Positions 17,958 through 25,345 of a stretch of DNA of 64,000 nucleotides are shown here, piece after piece. A program made the position numbers and the translations under genes. Within the stretch, counting starts at the first letter, position 1; each line of letters begins with the position of its first letter. Location of the stretch: assembly GCF_003049575.1 (NCBI RefSeq), contig NZ_PYWI01000002.1, positions 1 to 64,000 of the forward strand, given 5' to 3'. This DNA comes from Lysinibacillus parviboronicapiens. GTDB lineage: Bacteria > Bacillota > Bacilli > Bacillales_A > Planococcaceae. The notes below the pieces were generated by a model. The model searched no databases, was not told where the DNA came from, and worked only from the letters and a program-made list of their open reading frames with translations.

Positions 17958-19403
17958 ATGTATCCAAATTGGATTTTACAGCGCGCGTATTTAACACCAT
18001 TACGTAGTGCGCTCACATATGAAGGACAAACATGGACGTTCCAAGAATTAAATGAGCTTTCCATGAAACGTGCACGTCAATTAACAGCGCTTGGCATTAA
18101 ACAAAAAGATCGAATTGCTATCATGGGGCCAAGCACACCCGGACTTGTTGTAATGATATATGCCTGTATGCATTTGCAATGTGAAATGGTGATGCTAAAT
18201 CGTAGATTATCGCGTTCAGAAATTGCTTATCAACTAGAAGATTCGGAGGCTGTAACAGTACTAGTAGCAGATGAGGATGCTGAAAAAATACCGACAAACA
18301 CTTTGTCATACCATTTGTTTTCTACTGTTGAGAATAGTTTTGAACAAGTCGTTGATATTGCGAAAGAGTGGACATCAACACAAACTACATCAATTATGTA
18401 TACATCTGGTACAACAGGTTTCCCAAAGGGTGTTCGGCAAACGGTTGGGAATCATCAGGCAAGTGCAACGGCCTCAGTTCTTAATTTAGGTTTACAAGCA
18501 GATGATACATGGCTATGTGCTGTGCCACTATTTCATATTAGCGGTTTTTCTATTTTAGTGCGGTCGTTATTGTACGGCAATAAAGTGCAGTTATACGAGA
18601 ATTTTGATGCAGACGCTATCGCTCAAAATATTATTGAAGGTGCTGCGACTTATATGTCGGTGGTCGCAGTGACTTTAGAACGAATTTTACATGCCCTTGA
18701 GCAGAGAAATGCACTAGCTTCACCACAATTTAAAATGCTACTGGCAGGGGGTGGCCCCGTTCCAAAGGATTATTTGACACGGGCAAGTGCTCTAAATCTT
18801 GCTGTTGCACAAACATATGGTATGACGGAAACCTCTTCGCAAACAGCTACATTAGCGAGCGAAGATGCTATGCAAAAAATTGGTTCAGCAGGGAAGCCAT
18901 TATTTTTCAATCAAATTAAAATCTCAGAGCCAAATGCACAAGGGGAAGGGGAAATTTGTATTCGTGGTCCACATGTAACACCAGGTTATATTGGTCGTTT
19001 TGCACAAAAGAGTTCGACCATAGAGGGGTGGCTTCATACAGGAGACATAGGTTATATGGATGAAGACGGCTATTTGTTTGTTGTCGACCGTCGTGCAGAT
19101 TTAATTATTTCTGGTGGAGAAAATATTTACCCTGCCGAAATTGAAAATGTACTATTGGCACACTCTGCTGTACAAGAAGCTGGGGTATGTGGAATGGACC
19201 ATCCTCAATGGGGCCAAGTACCAATAGCTTTTGTCGTTTTGAAAGAACAAATATCCATTGAGCTATTACATGCGTTTTGTCAACTTAAGCTAGCTAAATA
19301 TAAAGTACCGAAAGAAATCATCGTTATCGATGAACTCCCACGCAATGGTGCAAATAAGTTATTGCGAAGAAAATTGGTGGAATTACTTCCATCTGACATT
19401 TAA
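17958..19403 (+). CDS. menE: o-succinylbenzoate--CoA ligase
   Basis: A 481-aa adenylate-forming ligase that activates o-succinylbenzoate with CoA. Motifs: SIMYTSGTTGFPKGVRQT (ATP P-loop, about residue 150), TYGMTETSS, GWLHTGDIGYMDEDGYLFVVDRRADLI, SGGENIYPAEIE, and the catalytic Lys region NGANKLLRRK. The ATG at 17958 (MYPNWILQRAYL) follows GGAGG with good spacing; the frame also opens at 17940 but has no ribosome site there. menC, which normally follows menE in Bacillus, is absent here. Confidence 0.94.
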   Translation: MYPNWILQRAYLTPLRSALTYEGQTWTFQELNELSMKRARQLTALGIKQKDRIAIMGPSTPGLVVMIYACMHLQCEMVMLNRRLSRSEIAYQLEDSEAVTVLVADEDAEKIPTNTLSYHLFSTVENSFEQVVDIAKEWTSTQTTSIMYTSGTTGFPKGVRQTVGNHQASATASVLNLGLQADDTWLCAVPLFHISGFSILVRSLLYGNKVQLYENFDADAIAQNIIEGAATYMSVVAVTLERILHALEQRNALASPQFKMLLAGGGPVPKDYLTRASALNLAVAQTYGMTETSSQTATLASEDAMQKIGSAGKPLFFNQIKISEPNAQGEGEICIRGPHVTPGYIGRFAQKSSTIEGWLHTGDIGYMDEDGYLFVVDRRADLIISGGENIYPAEIENVLLAHSAVQEAGVCGMDHPQWGQVPIAFVVLKEQISIELLHAFCQLKLAKYKVPKEIIVIDELPRNGANKLLRRKLVELLPSDI

Positions 19404-19425
19404 AATGAAGGCTTCAGATTGAAGA

Positions 19426-19473
19426 CAAAAGGTTTTGGGAATGCGGTTTATTTCCGGAACCTTTTGATGTTTT
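19426..19473 (+). terminator. Possible terminator of menE
   Basis: CAAAAGGTT / AACCTTTTG arms with a 23-nt inner region and a weak tail (ATGTTTTC). The only stem close to the menE stop. Confidence 0.35.
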
Positions 19474-19528
19474 CAGTGATTTTCATTAATGCGTGTTCAT
19501 ATGTAAAATCATTGTTCCTTTCGAGACA

Positions 19529-19699
19529 CTACCTATCGCCATATCCACATAGCAAGCGAGTTTCTTCTAATTCATGGCAGCAAAAGTAAGTATCGTCTGC
19601 ATGAACAATTTTTGAGACCTCTTACGGTTGTCCAACGCATAGTTTATGTACTAAGTGTTCTTGTGGGATCACTTGAGTAATTGTTATTTTAGTGGTCAT
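19529..19699 (-). pseudogene. Decayed gene fragment, possibly IS1182-like transposase
   Basis: On the minus strand, ATG at 19699 opens MTTKITITQVIPQEHLVHKL, stops at TAA (19622-19624), then the same frame continues with IVHADDTYFCCHELEE to a second stop at 19529. The IPQEHLVHKL stretch resembles the N-terminal IPxxHLVRKLD block of IS1182-family transposases. No inverted ends or catalytic residues are present. It sits in the 614-base gap between menE and the transglutaminase gene; the rest of that gap holds the repeat at 19750-19832. Confidence 0.3.
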
Positions 19700-19749
19700 T
19701 CTGTAAGTTTTTTGACATCATCGCCCAATACTCCCTGATACCATATAGA

Positions 19750-19832
19750 GAGGAGAAAGCTGCGAGACTCCTGTGGAACGAGGAGGTTAGCTGATTCGTC
19801 CGCGGAAAGCGAGTGGCTTTTTCCGGACCAAA
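19750..19832. repeat. Bacillaceae-type intergenic repeat, degenerate copy
   Basis: The blocks GCGAGACTCCTGTGG, CGTCCGCGGAAAGCGAGTGG and CTTTTTCCGGACC match a GC-rich intergenic repeat common in Bacillaceae genomes (typical text: GCGAGACTCCTGCGGGA ... CCGCGGAAAGCGAG). Its base composition stands out from the AT-rich surroundings. A second, differently decayed copy lies at 60053-60172. Confidence 0.6.
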
Positions 19833-20017
19833 TTTATTTTTATGATCTACAGTAAATGCCTTCATTAAGAAACTCCTTTTTTGTTTATGCCCAGGTTATC
19901 ATACCCTTCAGATAGCACTTTTGTTTATTAAAGCTCTTATTTTAGGGTAATTTAATAATAAATTAACATAATATCTAATGGCCGGCATAAACTATTTAGT
20001 AAAGGAGAATGACTCAA

Positions 20018-21199
20018 ATGAGGAAATATATATATAATGTCATCATTATATTATTTGTTCTACAAATGAGTCATGTGCAAGTATTTGCAAATTACCAACA
20101 AAAAAATATTGCAACAGTCAATACACTAGAGACACTACAATATCAAATTCAACAGGAAGTAATGCAGTTAGCTACTGAGTTTGATATACGATACACAGGT
20201 GATACATCGGCATTGAAAGATGAACTAACAGAGCTTATAAAACATGCGATAAAGGACCCTTATTTTTACGCCAATATTTCTAGTTTTAAATGGAAGTATG
20301 ATGGCTATGCCAATAATATTGTCATCGAATTTCAATTTACTTATCATATTTCTCAGGATGAGGAGGATTTTGTAGAGCGGACACTGACAGATATTATTGC
20401 ACCTATGCATGGATTAAGCGATTTGGAAAAATTACAAGCTGCACATGATTTTATTGTCTTAACTTCGGAATACTCGAATGAAACGAAAGGAAGTCAATAC
20501 TCTCCCTACACATTACTAACGGAAAACAAGGGAGTTTGTCAGGCATATGCTTTAGTGCTTTTTCGGATGTTGGAGATGCTAGGCTTCGAGGTGCAATATG
20601 TAACGGGAGAAGTAGGGGATCAACTCCATGCCTGGGTATTAGTGAAGTTAGAGAAGGCATGGTATCATATTGACGTTACGTGGGATGATCCATTACCTGA
20701 TCGTCAAGGTGAAGTACGTTACAACTATTTTCTACTGTCAGATAGACAGTTAGCACAGGATCATACTTGGGATTATGCAAGCTACCCAGCAGCAACTAGT
20801 GAAGATTATTCAGCTTTACAGCAGGACAGTAAGGTTGAAGTAATGACGGCCCCTGTTGTTTTTAGTAGCTTAAATAACGATTATGGACTGTCTATTTTTG
20901 GGCAAAATAAGCTTTACACGATGCAATTAGAAGCACAGCCTAGTCATTTAGATAAAAGTTATGTAAAGAATGACAGGTCAATACAGATGGTCCCTTACGA
21001 TATGAATAAGCAAATTGTAGTTGCAAAGACTATTGCTTATGGTACTGAATTGCCAACATTCGAAGAGGTAGAGGTTGCACAGCAAATGTTAGCAAGTGTT
21101 CACAGAATGGAAAAAAGAATGCCTCAAGTGAAATTAGTCATAATAAAGGAGGTGTCCCATCTTGCTTTCGGGGCACCTCCTTTCTCACGTGAATGTTAA
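20018..21199 (+). CDS. Exported transglutaminase-core domain protein
   Basis: A 393-aa protein with an N-terminal signal peptide (MRKYIYNVIIILFVLQMSHVQVFA). The transglutaminase-like triad is complete: Cys in NKGVCQAYALVLFRMLE, His in QLHAWVLVKLE and Asp in WYHIDVTWDDP (about residues 170-225). Such proteins act as cysteine proteases or peptide-processing enzymes at the cell surface; the substrate is unknown. ATG 20018 is chosen because AAAGGAG lies 10 bases upstream; ATG 20009 is too close to it. The C-terminal 17 or so residues are encoded by a terminator hairpin, so the original stop may have been lost by a frameshift. Confidence 0.8.
   Translation: MRKYIYNVIIILFVLQMSHVQVFANYQQKNIATVNTLETLQYQIQQEVMQLATEFDIRYTGDTSALKDELTELIKHAIKDPYFYANISSFKWKYDGYANNIVIEFQFTYHISQDEEDFVERTLTDIIAPMHGLSDLEKLQAAHDFIVLTSEYSNETKGSQYSPYTLLTENKGVCQAYALVLFRMLEMLGFEVQYVTGEVGDQLHAWVLVKLEKAWYHIDVTWDDPLPDRQGEVRYNYFLLSDRQLAQDHTWDYASYPAATSEDYSALQQDSKVEVMTAPVVFSSLNNDYGLSIFGQNKLYTMQLEAQPSHLDKSYVKNDRSIQMVPYDMNKQIVVAKTIAYGTELPTFEEVEVAQQMLASVHRMEKRMPQVKLVIIKEVSHLAFGAPPFSREC
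21145..21183. terminator. Shared terminator between convergent genes
   Basis: AAAGGAGGTGTCCC / GGGGCACCTCCTTT hairpin lies inside the last codons of the transglutaminase gene and just before the znuA-like stop. T-rich sequence follows on both strands (TTTATTAT on the minus strand), so it may act in both directions. Confidence 0.6.
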
Positions 21200-22224
21200 T
21201 GCGCGTTTAATGCTGTATTTAAAGTTTTCATATTGTTTTGCATTAGGGTGAAGTATGTCTCTTTATTTTTGACATCATCCGTTGTCAAAACGCTTAAGTT
21301 ATGCAGAACAAGTGATTCCGCACCAACTTCTTTTTGAATTACTTCTGCTAATTTAGATGATACATTTTGCTCAAATAAAATATAGTGAATGTGCAAGTCT
21401 TTTGCTTTATCTACAATGGCAGTTAATTCCTTTTGAGATGGCTCATTTTGAGAATTTAAACCTGCAATCGAAACTTGTGTTAAGCCATATTCACCTGCAA
21501 TATAGCCGAATGCTGCATGTGAGACGAAGAATGTTTTTTCTCCGGCTTTTTCAGCCATCGTTTTAAATTCATTATCTAAATCTTGTAACTCTTTTACTAA
21601 TGCTTCGTAATTAGCGGTGAATGTAGCTTCTTGTGCTGGCATTTGTTCAACTAATGCGTTTTTAATGGAAAGTGCTAAATCTTGGCTAATCACAGGAGAC
21701 AGCCACACATGGGGATCGACATCACCATGATCGTGATCCTCATGATTGTGACCTTCTTCAGCATGAACGTGCTCTTCTTCAGTAGCGTCATGATCATGTG
21801 CATTAGCTGTTTCGCCCTCATCGTCATGCGTGTGACCCGTGCTAACAGCTAATTTCTCATCGGATACTTGGTCTGCGGTAGCAACCATTGTAACATCTTC
21901 TTTGGCTAATGTTTTTTTCGCATTTTCTACGAAACCTTCAAGACCTAGACCAATATAAAAAAATAAATCAGCATCTGCTAAGTGCATCATATCTTTTTGA
22001 GTAGGTTCGAATGTATGCTCATTAGCACCAGGAGGATAAATTGATGATACCTCTACAAAATCGCCACCGATTCGCTCAGTAAAGTAACTTAATGGATAAA
22101 CAGTCGTGTAAATGGACAACTTATCTTTAGCGTCAGACTGTTTGGGCGTTGAGGACTTATCGCCACAGGCAGCTGTAAAAATAGCTAGAACAGTAACTAG
22201 GAAAAATAACAATAATTTTTTCAT
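21196..22224 (-). CDS. znuA: Zinc ABC transporter substrate-binding lipoprotein (ZnuA-like)
   Basis: A 342-aa surface lipoprotein of the cluster 9 metal-binding family. Lipobox FTAAC at about residue 20. Metal site: His in NEHTFEPTQKD, the family loop rich in His and acidic residues (HTHDDEG ... HVHAEEGHNHEDHDHGD, about 125-165) that marks zinc rather than manganese proteins, His in DVDPHVWLSP, His in FFVSHAAFGYIA, and C-terminal Asp in LTTDD. No ATPase or permease gene is adjacent, so it must use transporter parts encoded elsewhere. A near-perfect Zur box lies 20 bases upstream of the ATG. It overlaps the convergent transglutaminase gene by 4 bases. Confidence 0.92.
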   Translation of the reverse strand: MKKLLLFFLVTVLAIFTAACGDKSSTPKQSDAKDKLSIYTTVYPLSYFTERIGGDFVEVSSIYPPGANEHTFEPTQKDMMHLADADLFFYIGLGLEGFVENAKKTLAKEDVTMVATADQVSDEKLAVSTGHTHDDEGETANAHDHDATEEEHVHAEEGHNHEDHDHGDVDPHVWLSPVISQDLALSIKNALVEQMPAQEATFTANYEALVKELQDLDNEFKTMAEKAGEKTFFVSHAAFGYIAGEYGLTQVSIAGLNSQNEPSQKELTAIVDKAKDLHIHYILFEQNVSSKLAEVIQKEVGAESLVLHNLSVLTTDDVKNKETYFTLMQNNMKTLNTALNAH

Positions 22225-22244
22225 ATAATTAGTATACCTCTCTT

Positions 22245-22265
22245 AAATAGTAATCATTACGATTT
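22245..22265. promoter_or_regulatory. Zur box upstream of the zinc lipoprotein gene
   Basis: The site AAATAGTAAT-C-ATTACGATTT matches the Bacillus Zur operator (AAATCGTAAT-N-ATTACGATTT) at 19 of the 20 defined positions. Its location, 20 bases before the start codon, fits zinc-dependent repression. Confidence 0.9.
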
Positions 22266-22312
22266 ATTTTTTGAACAGTTCCTATAATAACGCACATCAG
22301 AAAAAAGTACAA

Positions 22313-22359
22313 GAAAAAAATGACCTTCGAAAATTATTTCTTTTTCGAAGGCCATTTTT
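22313..22359 (-). terminator. Terminator after yidD
   Basis: On the minus strand GGCCTTCGAAAA / TTTTCGAAGGTC then ATTTTTTT. The yidD stop codon lies in the loop. Confidence 0.8.
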
Positions 22360-22567
22360 CAGGCACAGGATCAAAGCCACCTGGATGAAATGGTTGGCAT
22401 TTTGAAATACGTATAACGGTTAATAGTAATCCTTTAATGGCACCGTGTTTTTGAAGAGCTTCTAAACCATAAGACGAGCATGTTGGATGGAAGCGACACG
22501 ATGGTGGCGTCATCGGTGAGATGAATTTTCTGTACAACTGAATGAGCCATATAAAGGGATATTTCAT
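22334..22567 (-). CDS. yidD: Membrane protein insertion efficiency factor YidD
   Basis: A 77-aa amphipathic protein of the YidD family, thought to assist YidC-dependent membrane insertion. The family core is unmistakable: [32 protein letters not shown] and [16 protein letters not shown], with its conserved cysteines. The B. subtilis counterpart is YtjA, in the same neighbourhood. Its ATG overlaps the TGA of the small upstream gene (ATGA). Confidence 0.95.
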   Translation of the reverse strand: MKYPFIWLIQLYRKFISPMTPPSCRFHPTCSSYGLEALQKHGAIKGLLLTVIRISKCQPFHPGGFDPVPEKWPSKKK

Positions 22568-22725
22568 ACTTGTTGGTCCTTATGTTGTGCAGTGCTTTCC
22601 TCAGGCTTCGCATCGATGGTTTGTATGAACGAGTTTCCTTTTTTCTTCATGATAACGATGACAGAAACTCCGAACATTAGCATCATCATGGCGATCATAA
22701 TAATAATTGGTAATGGCACACCCAT
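22564..22725 (-). CDS. Small membrane protein coupled to yidD
   Basis: A 53-aa frame: [19 protein letters not shown] then [14 protein letters not shown] and a polar tail ending KDQQV. It has one transmembrane segment (residues 5-27), a positive KKK stop-transfer stretch and a cytoplasmic tail. GGAGTG lies nine bases before the ATG, and its TGA overlaps the yidD ATG, so it is almost certainly translated. I do not recognise a family. The coupling suggests a link with membrane protein insertion, but that is inference. Confidence 0.7.
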   Translation of the reverse strand: MGVPLPIIIMIAMMMLMFGVSVIVIMKKKGNSFIQTIDAKPEESTAQHKDQQV

Positions 22726-22795
22726 TGTTTTCACTCCAAATTCTAATTGATATTGTTATTATAAGAGAAAGGCTTTTGAAAATATACTAATTGAA

Positions 22796-22942
22796 CTAGT
22801 CATCATGATGCTGAAAGTTCTGCTTAGGTTTTTCGTCAACTGTATGTTTATAGGCATAAGCACGATTGACACTTAAAATGGTAGCAACTGTTATTAGAAT
22901 AACAATAACTATCGCTACGATAATGAGAGTAGTTAAATTCAT
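22796..22942 (-). CDS. Small membrane protein, YtzI-like
   Basis: A 48-aa protein: MNLTTLIIVAIVIVILITV at the N-terminus is a single transmembrane helix, followed by LSVNRAYAYKHTVDEKP and the tail NFQHHDD. The RxYAYKHTVD motif after one helix resembles the uncharacterised YtzI protein of Bacillus. GGAGTG precedes the ATG with good spacing. It may be in one transcription unit with the 53-aa gene and yidD 70 bases downstream. Confidence 0.65.
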   Translation of the reverse strand: MNLTTLIIVAIVIVILITVATILSVNRAYAYKHTVDEKPKQNFQHHDD

Positions 22943-23079
22943 GGCATTCACTCCGTTCCTTGTTCATCATTACTATTATAAAAGATGTACTATAGTTAGT
23001 TGTGAAGGAAGTTTGACATTCCAACGAATAAAATCACTCTTTTACCATCATACTATGGAAAAAGGAGTGTTTCGGTGCT

Positions 23080-23397
23080 ATGGATCGTCAACGCGTATAC
23101 TTTTCACTTGCCAATAAAACGTATTATACTAATCCATATGAAGGTCAATGGAATTTTGAGCTCAATGTAGATCGACAAGCATTAGACGTTTTTGAAAAAA
23201 TCTTTCAGCAAATGCAGCTACTAGAAATTTCGAATGCATGGCGTGCACAATTACCTTATGTACCTTATCATTTAGATCAAGAAAATGATGCCATTGATTT
23301 ACGTTTAAAAAAAATTTATGCCTTAGTGCATGAATATGGAGACGCAGATACAAAAGCTTTCGTGGAACAATTACCATATTTCAATAGACGTGTCTAA
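23080..23397 (+). CDS. Uncharacterised 105-aa protein
   Basis: MDRQRVYFSLANKTYYTNPYEGQWNFELNV begins a small soluble protein with no signal peptide or membrane segment and two likely helices (ALDVFEKIFQQMQLLEISN, LRLKKIYALVHEYG). AAAGGAGTG lies 12 bases before the ATG, a little far. It resembles short conserved Bacillales proteins of unknown function; I cannot assign it. It is monocistronic before a strong shared terminator. Confidence 0.65.
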   Translation: MDRQRVYFSLANKTYYTNPYEGQWNFELNVDRQALDVFEKIFQQMQLLEISNAWRAQLPYVPYHLDQENDAIDLRLKKIYALVHEYGDADTKAFVEQLPYFNRRV

Positions 23398-23477
23398 CTA
23401 CTTAGTGAAGTACTTGATTTCATGAGACTTCATGGCCATTTGCTGTGGATAGTTATTCGATGCAGTCCACCAAAATT

Positions 23478-23518
23478 AAAAACGCAAGAATGTTGTGTCG
23501 CAACATTCTTGCGTTTTT
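23478..23518. terminator. Bidirectional terminator
   Basis: AAAACGCAAGAATGTTG / CAACATTCTTGCGTTTT with a 4-nt loop, T runs on both strands. It separates the uncharacterised gene from the end of the leftward catabolic operon. Confidence 0.92.
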
Positions 23519-23526
23519 AATTTTTA

Positions 23527-24195
23527 TTAGTTAATGGTCGTCAAAATAGAAAATACAGCTTCCCTGGGTACCATAATAGGAATAGAAAGTTCCTTTTTTA
23601 TCGCATTTTTCATTGTAGTCGAATAGCCCATACAATCAAGGATAAGTATGTCAGCTCCTTGTTGTTGTAACTTTTTTGCTTTGCCCAATAGATGTTGTTC
23701 ATTATAATGATACGGTGAGCTTGCAGCATACGTGAAATCAAATTTTGCCTTGTGCCATTTATCCGCGATACTTACCAGTTGTTCGGGTTCTGGCCCAATC
23801 AATCCAAGCTTTAAATCAGCATGGATACCATAGACTAAATGGGTAAGCAATCGATCAGGGAGTAATAGGTTTTTACCAACGAGTGCATTTGTAAAATCGC
23901 CCGTACACATAAATAAAATCCAAGTATGTTCTGTCACATCATTGATTCGCTTTTGAATAAAGGGCAGGAGCTTTTTTTTACTTAGTTTCACCTGTTTACC
24001 ATTGGCAAGTAATGTTACTAAAACATCTAAATCCTGAATGCTAGGTGCAAGTGTAGCAATTTCAGAAGAAGAAAGTAAATCGAGTACACCAAACTCTGTA
24101 ACATGTAAGCCAGCCTTTTTTAATTGTAGAATATCATCAGCCATATCTTTACGGGGGGCTTGTCCTATTGTGACAATCGCAATATTAGAATTCAT
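23527..24195 (-). CDS. AroM family protein
   Basis: A 222-aa cytoplasmic protein of the AroM family (PF07302-type). Recognisable blocks: IAIVTIGQAPRKDMADD at the N-terminus, TEFGVLDLLS, the MCTGDF stretch, LGLIGPEPEQ and LDCMGYSTTMK near the C-terminus. The latter two resemble the cysteine blocks of the aspartate/glutamate/hydantoin racemase superfamily (CTGDF and LDCMGY), suggesting an isomerase or racemase-like fold. The function of AroM is not established. Seven bases separate its start from the upstream amidohydrolase, so it is the last gene of the leftward operon. Confidence 0.85.
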   Translation of the reverse strand: MNSNIAIVTIGQAPRKDMADDILQLKKAGLHVTEFGVLDLLSSSEIATLAPSIQDLDVLVTLLANGKQVKLSKKKLLPFIQKRINDVTEHTWILFMCTGDFTNALVGKNLLLPDRLLTHLVYGIHADLKLGLIGPEPEQLVSIADKWHKAKFDFTYAASSPYHYNEQHLLGKAKKLQQQGADILILDCMGYSTTMKNAIKKELSIPIMVPREAVFSILTTIN

Positions 24196-24202
24196 TATTT
24201 AC

Positions 24203-25345
24203 TCACTCCGCTTCGTAGTATTTTCTACCATTAACAAATGTTTGTAGCACTTTTGCTTCAGTCGTAAAAATAGGGTGAGACCATACGACGAAATCAGCAT
24301 GTTTACCTTCTTCTAGTGAGCCTATAAGATGGTCGAGTTGTACAAGTTTGGCAGCATTATGCGTAATACTTTTTAATGCAGTATCTTCATCTAATCCGTA
24401 ACGCATAGCCTCTGATGCACAGTACTTTAAATACTGTACAGGTACAAAAGGATGGTCTGTCATAATAGCAAAAGGGATGTCATACTCTTTAAAGATTTTA
24501 GCGATTGCTGGTGTAGAGTTACGTGTCTCGTATTTTGATGGCGTAAGCATATAGGGTCCAACTGTTGCATGAAAGCCACTTGCTTTCACAGCATCCACAA
24601 TCATATGCCCCTCTGTACAATGTTCTAAATGGAGTTTAATATTAAATTCTTTGGCAATTCGGATGGCAGTCATAATATCATCTGCACGATGACAATGAAG
24701 ACGCAGTGGCATTTCACCACGTAGTACTTCAATAAATGGACGTAACTCTAAGTTGCGTGAAATTTGTTCATTCATTTCATCATCTGACAGGTGAGTGGCA
24801 CGCTGAAAGCCATCTCGTAAAATTTGGGCTATTGCCATACGTGTCATAGGTTTTCGTTTATACTGATTGCCAAAAACATTTTTTGGATTTTCCCCTAAGG
24901 CACCTTTCAAACCGCTTCGTTCCACTAATATGCGCGAAGCAAGAGTGGGACCTGCTGTTTTTATAATACTCCATATCCCGCCAATTACATTGGCACTACC
25001 AGGACCTGTTTGAACGGTAGTAATGCCACCTTCAATCGCATGTTGAAATGAGAAATGATGAATATCTACACTATCTAAAGCATGCATCAGTGGAGTAAAG
25101 GGTTCACTGTATTCATTCGCATCATTAATATCTTCTGTTACTTCTGCCCAAGTACCAACATGTGCATGGATGTCGATTAAACCAGGCGTGACAAAAGCTC
25201 CTTGTAAATCAATATGTTCGGCATGGCAAGGGAATTCTTTAGCAGGGCCAGCATAAGTAATGGTTTCATTTTCTACCCAGAGTTGTTCAAAAGTATCGTT
25301 GTGATCATTTGCTGATATAAAATGTGCATTATGATAAATAATCAT
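24203..25345 (-). CDS. Metal-dependent amidohydrolase
   Basis: A 380-aa TIM-barrel amidohydrolase (imidazolonepropionase/dihydroorotase-like). Metal ligands seen in order: HxH in GLIDIHAHVGTW (about residue 60), His in LRLHCHRADD, His in LHLEHCTEGH and Asp in IMTDHPF. The barrel is capped by the usual beta-sandwich with HADFVVWSHPIF near the C-terminus. Cytoplasmic. It overlaps the upstream paralogue by 4 bases and probably hydrolyses a cyclic or linear amide delivered by the ABC importer. The exact substrate is unknown. Confidence 0.87.
   Translation of the reverse strand: MIIYHNAHFISANDHNDTFEQLWVENETITYAGPAKEFPCHAEHIDLQGAFVTPGLIDIHAHVGTWAEVTEDINDANEYSEPFTPLMHALDSVDIHHFSFQHAIEGGITTVQTGPGSANVIGGIWSIIKTAGPTLASRILVERSGLKGALGENPKNVFGNQYKRKPMTRMAIAQILRDGFQRATHLSDDEMNEQISRNLELRPFIEVLRGEMPLRLHCHRADDIMTAIRIAKEFNIKLHLEHCTEGHMIVDAVKASGFHATVGPYMLTPSKYETRNSTPAIAKIFKEYDIPFAIMTDHPFVPVQYLKYCASEAMRYGLDEDTALKSITHNAAKLVQLDHLIGSLEEGKHADFVVWSHPIFTTEAKVLQTFVNGRKYYEAE

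Noticed and set aside
21721-21850. Repeated CAT/ATG-rich stretch as a tandem repeat
   Set aside because: It is the His/Asp-rich zinc-binding loop of the ZnuA-like protein, with no regular repeat unit.
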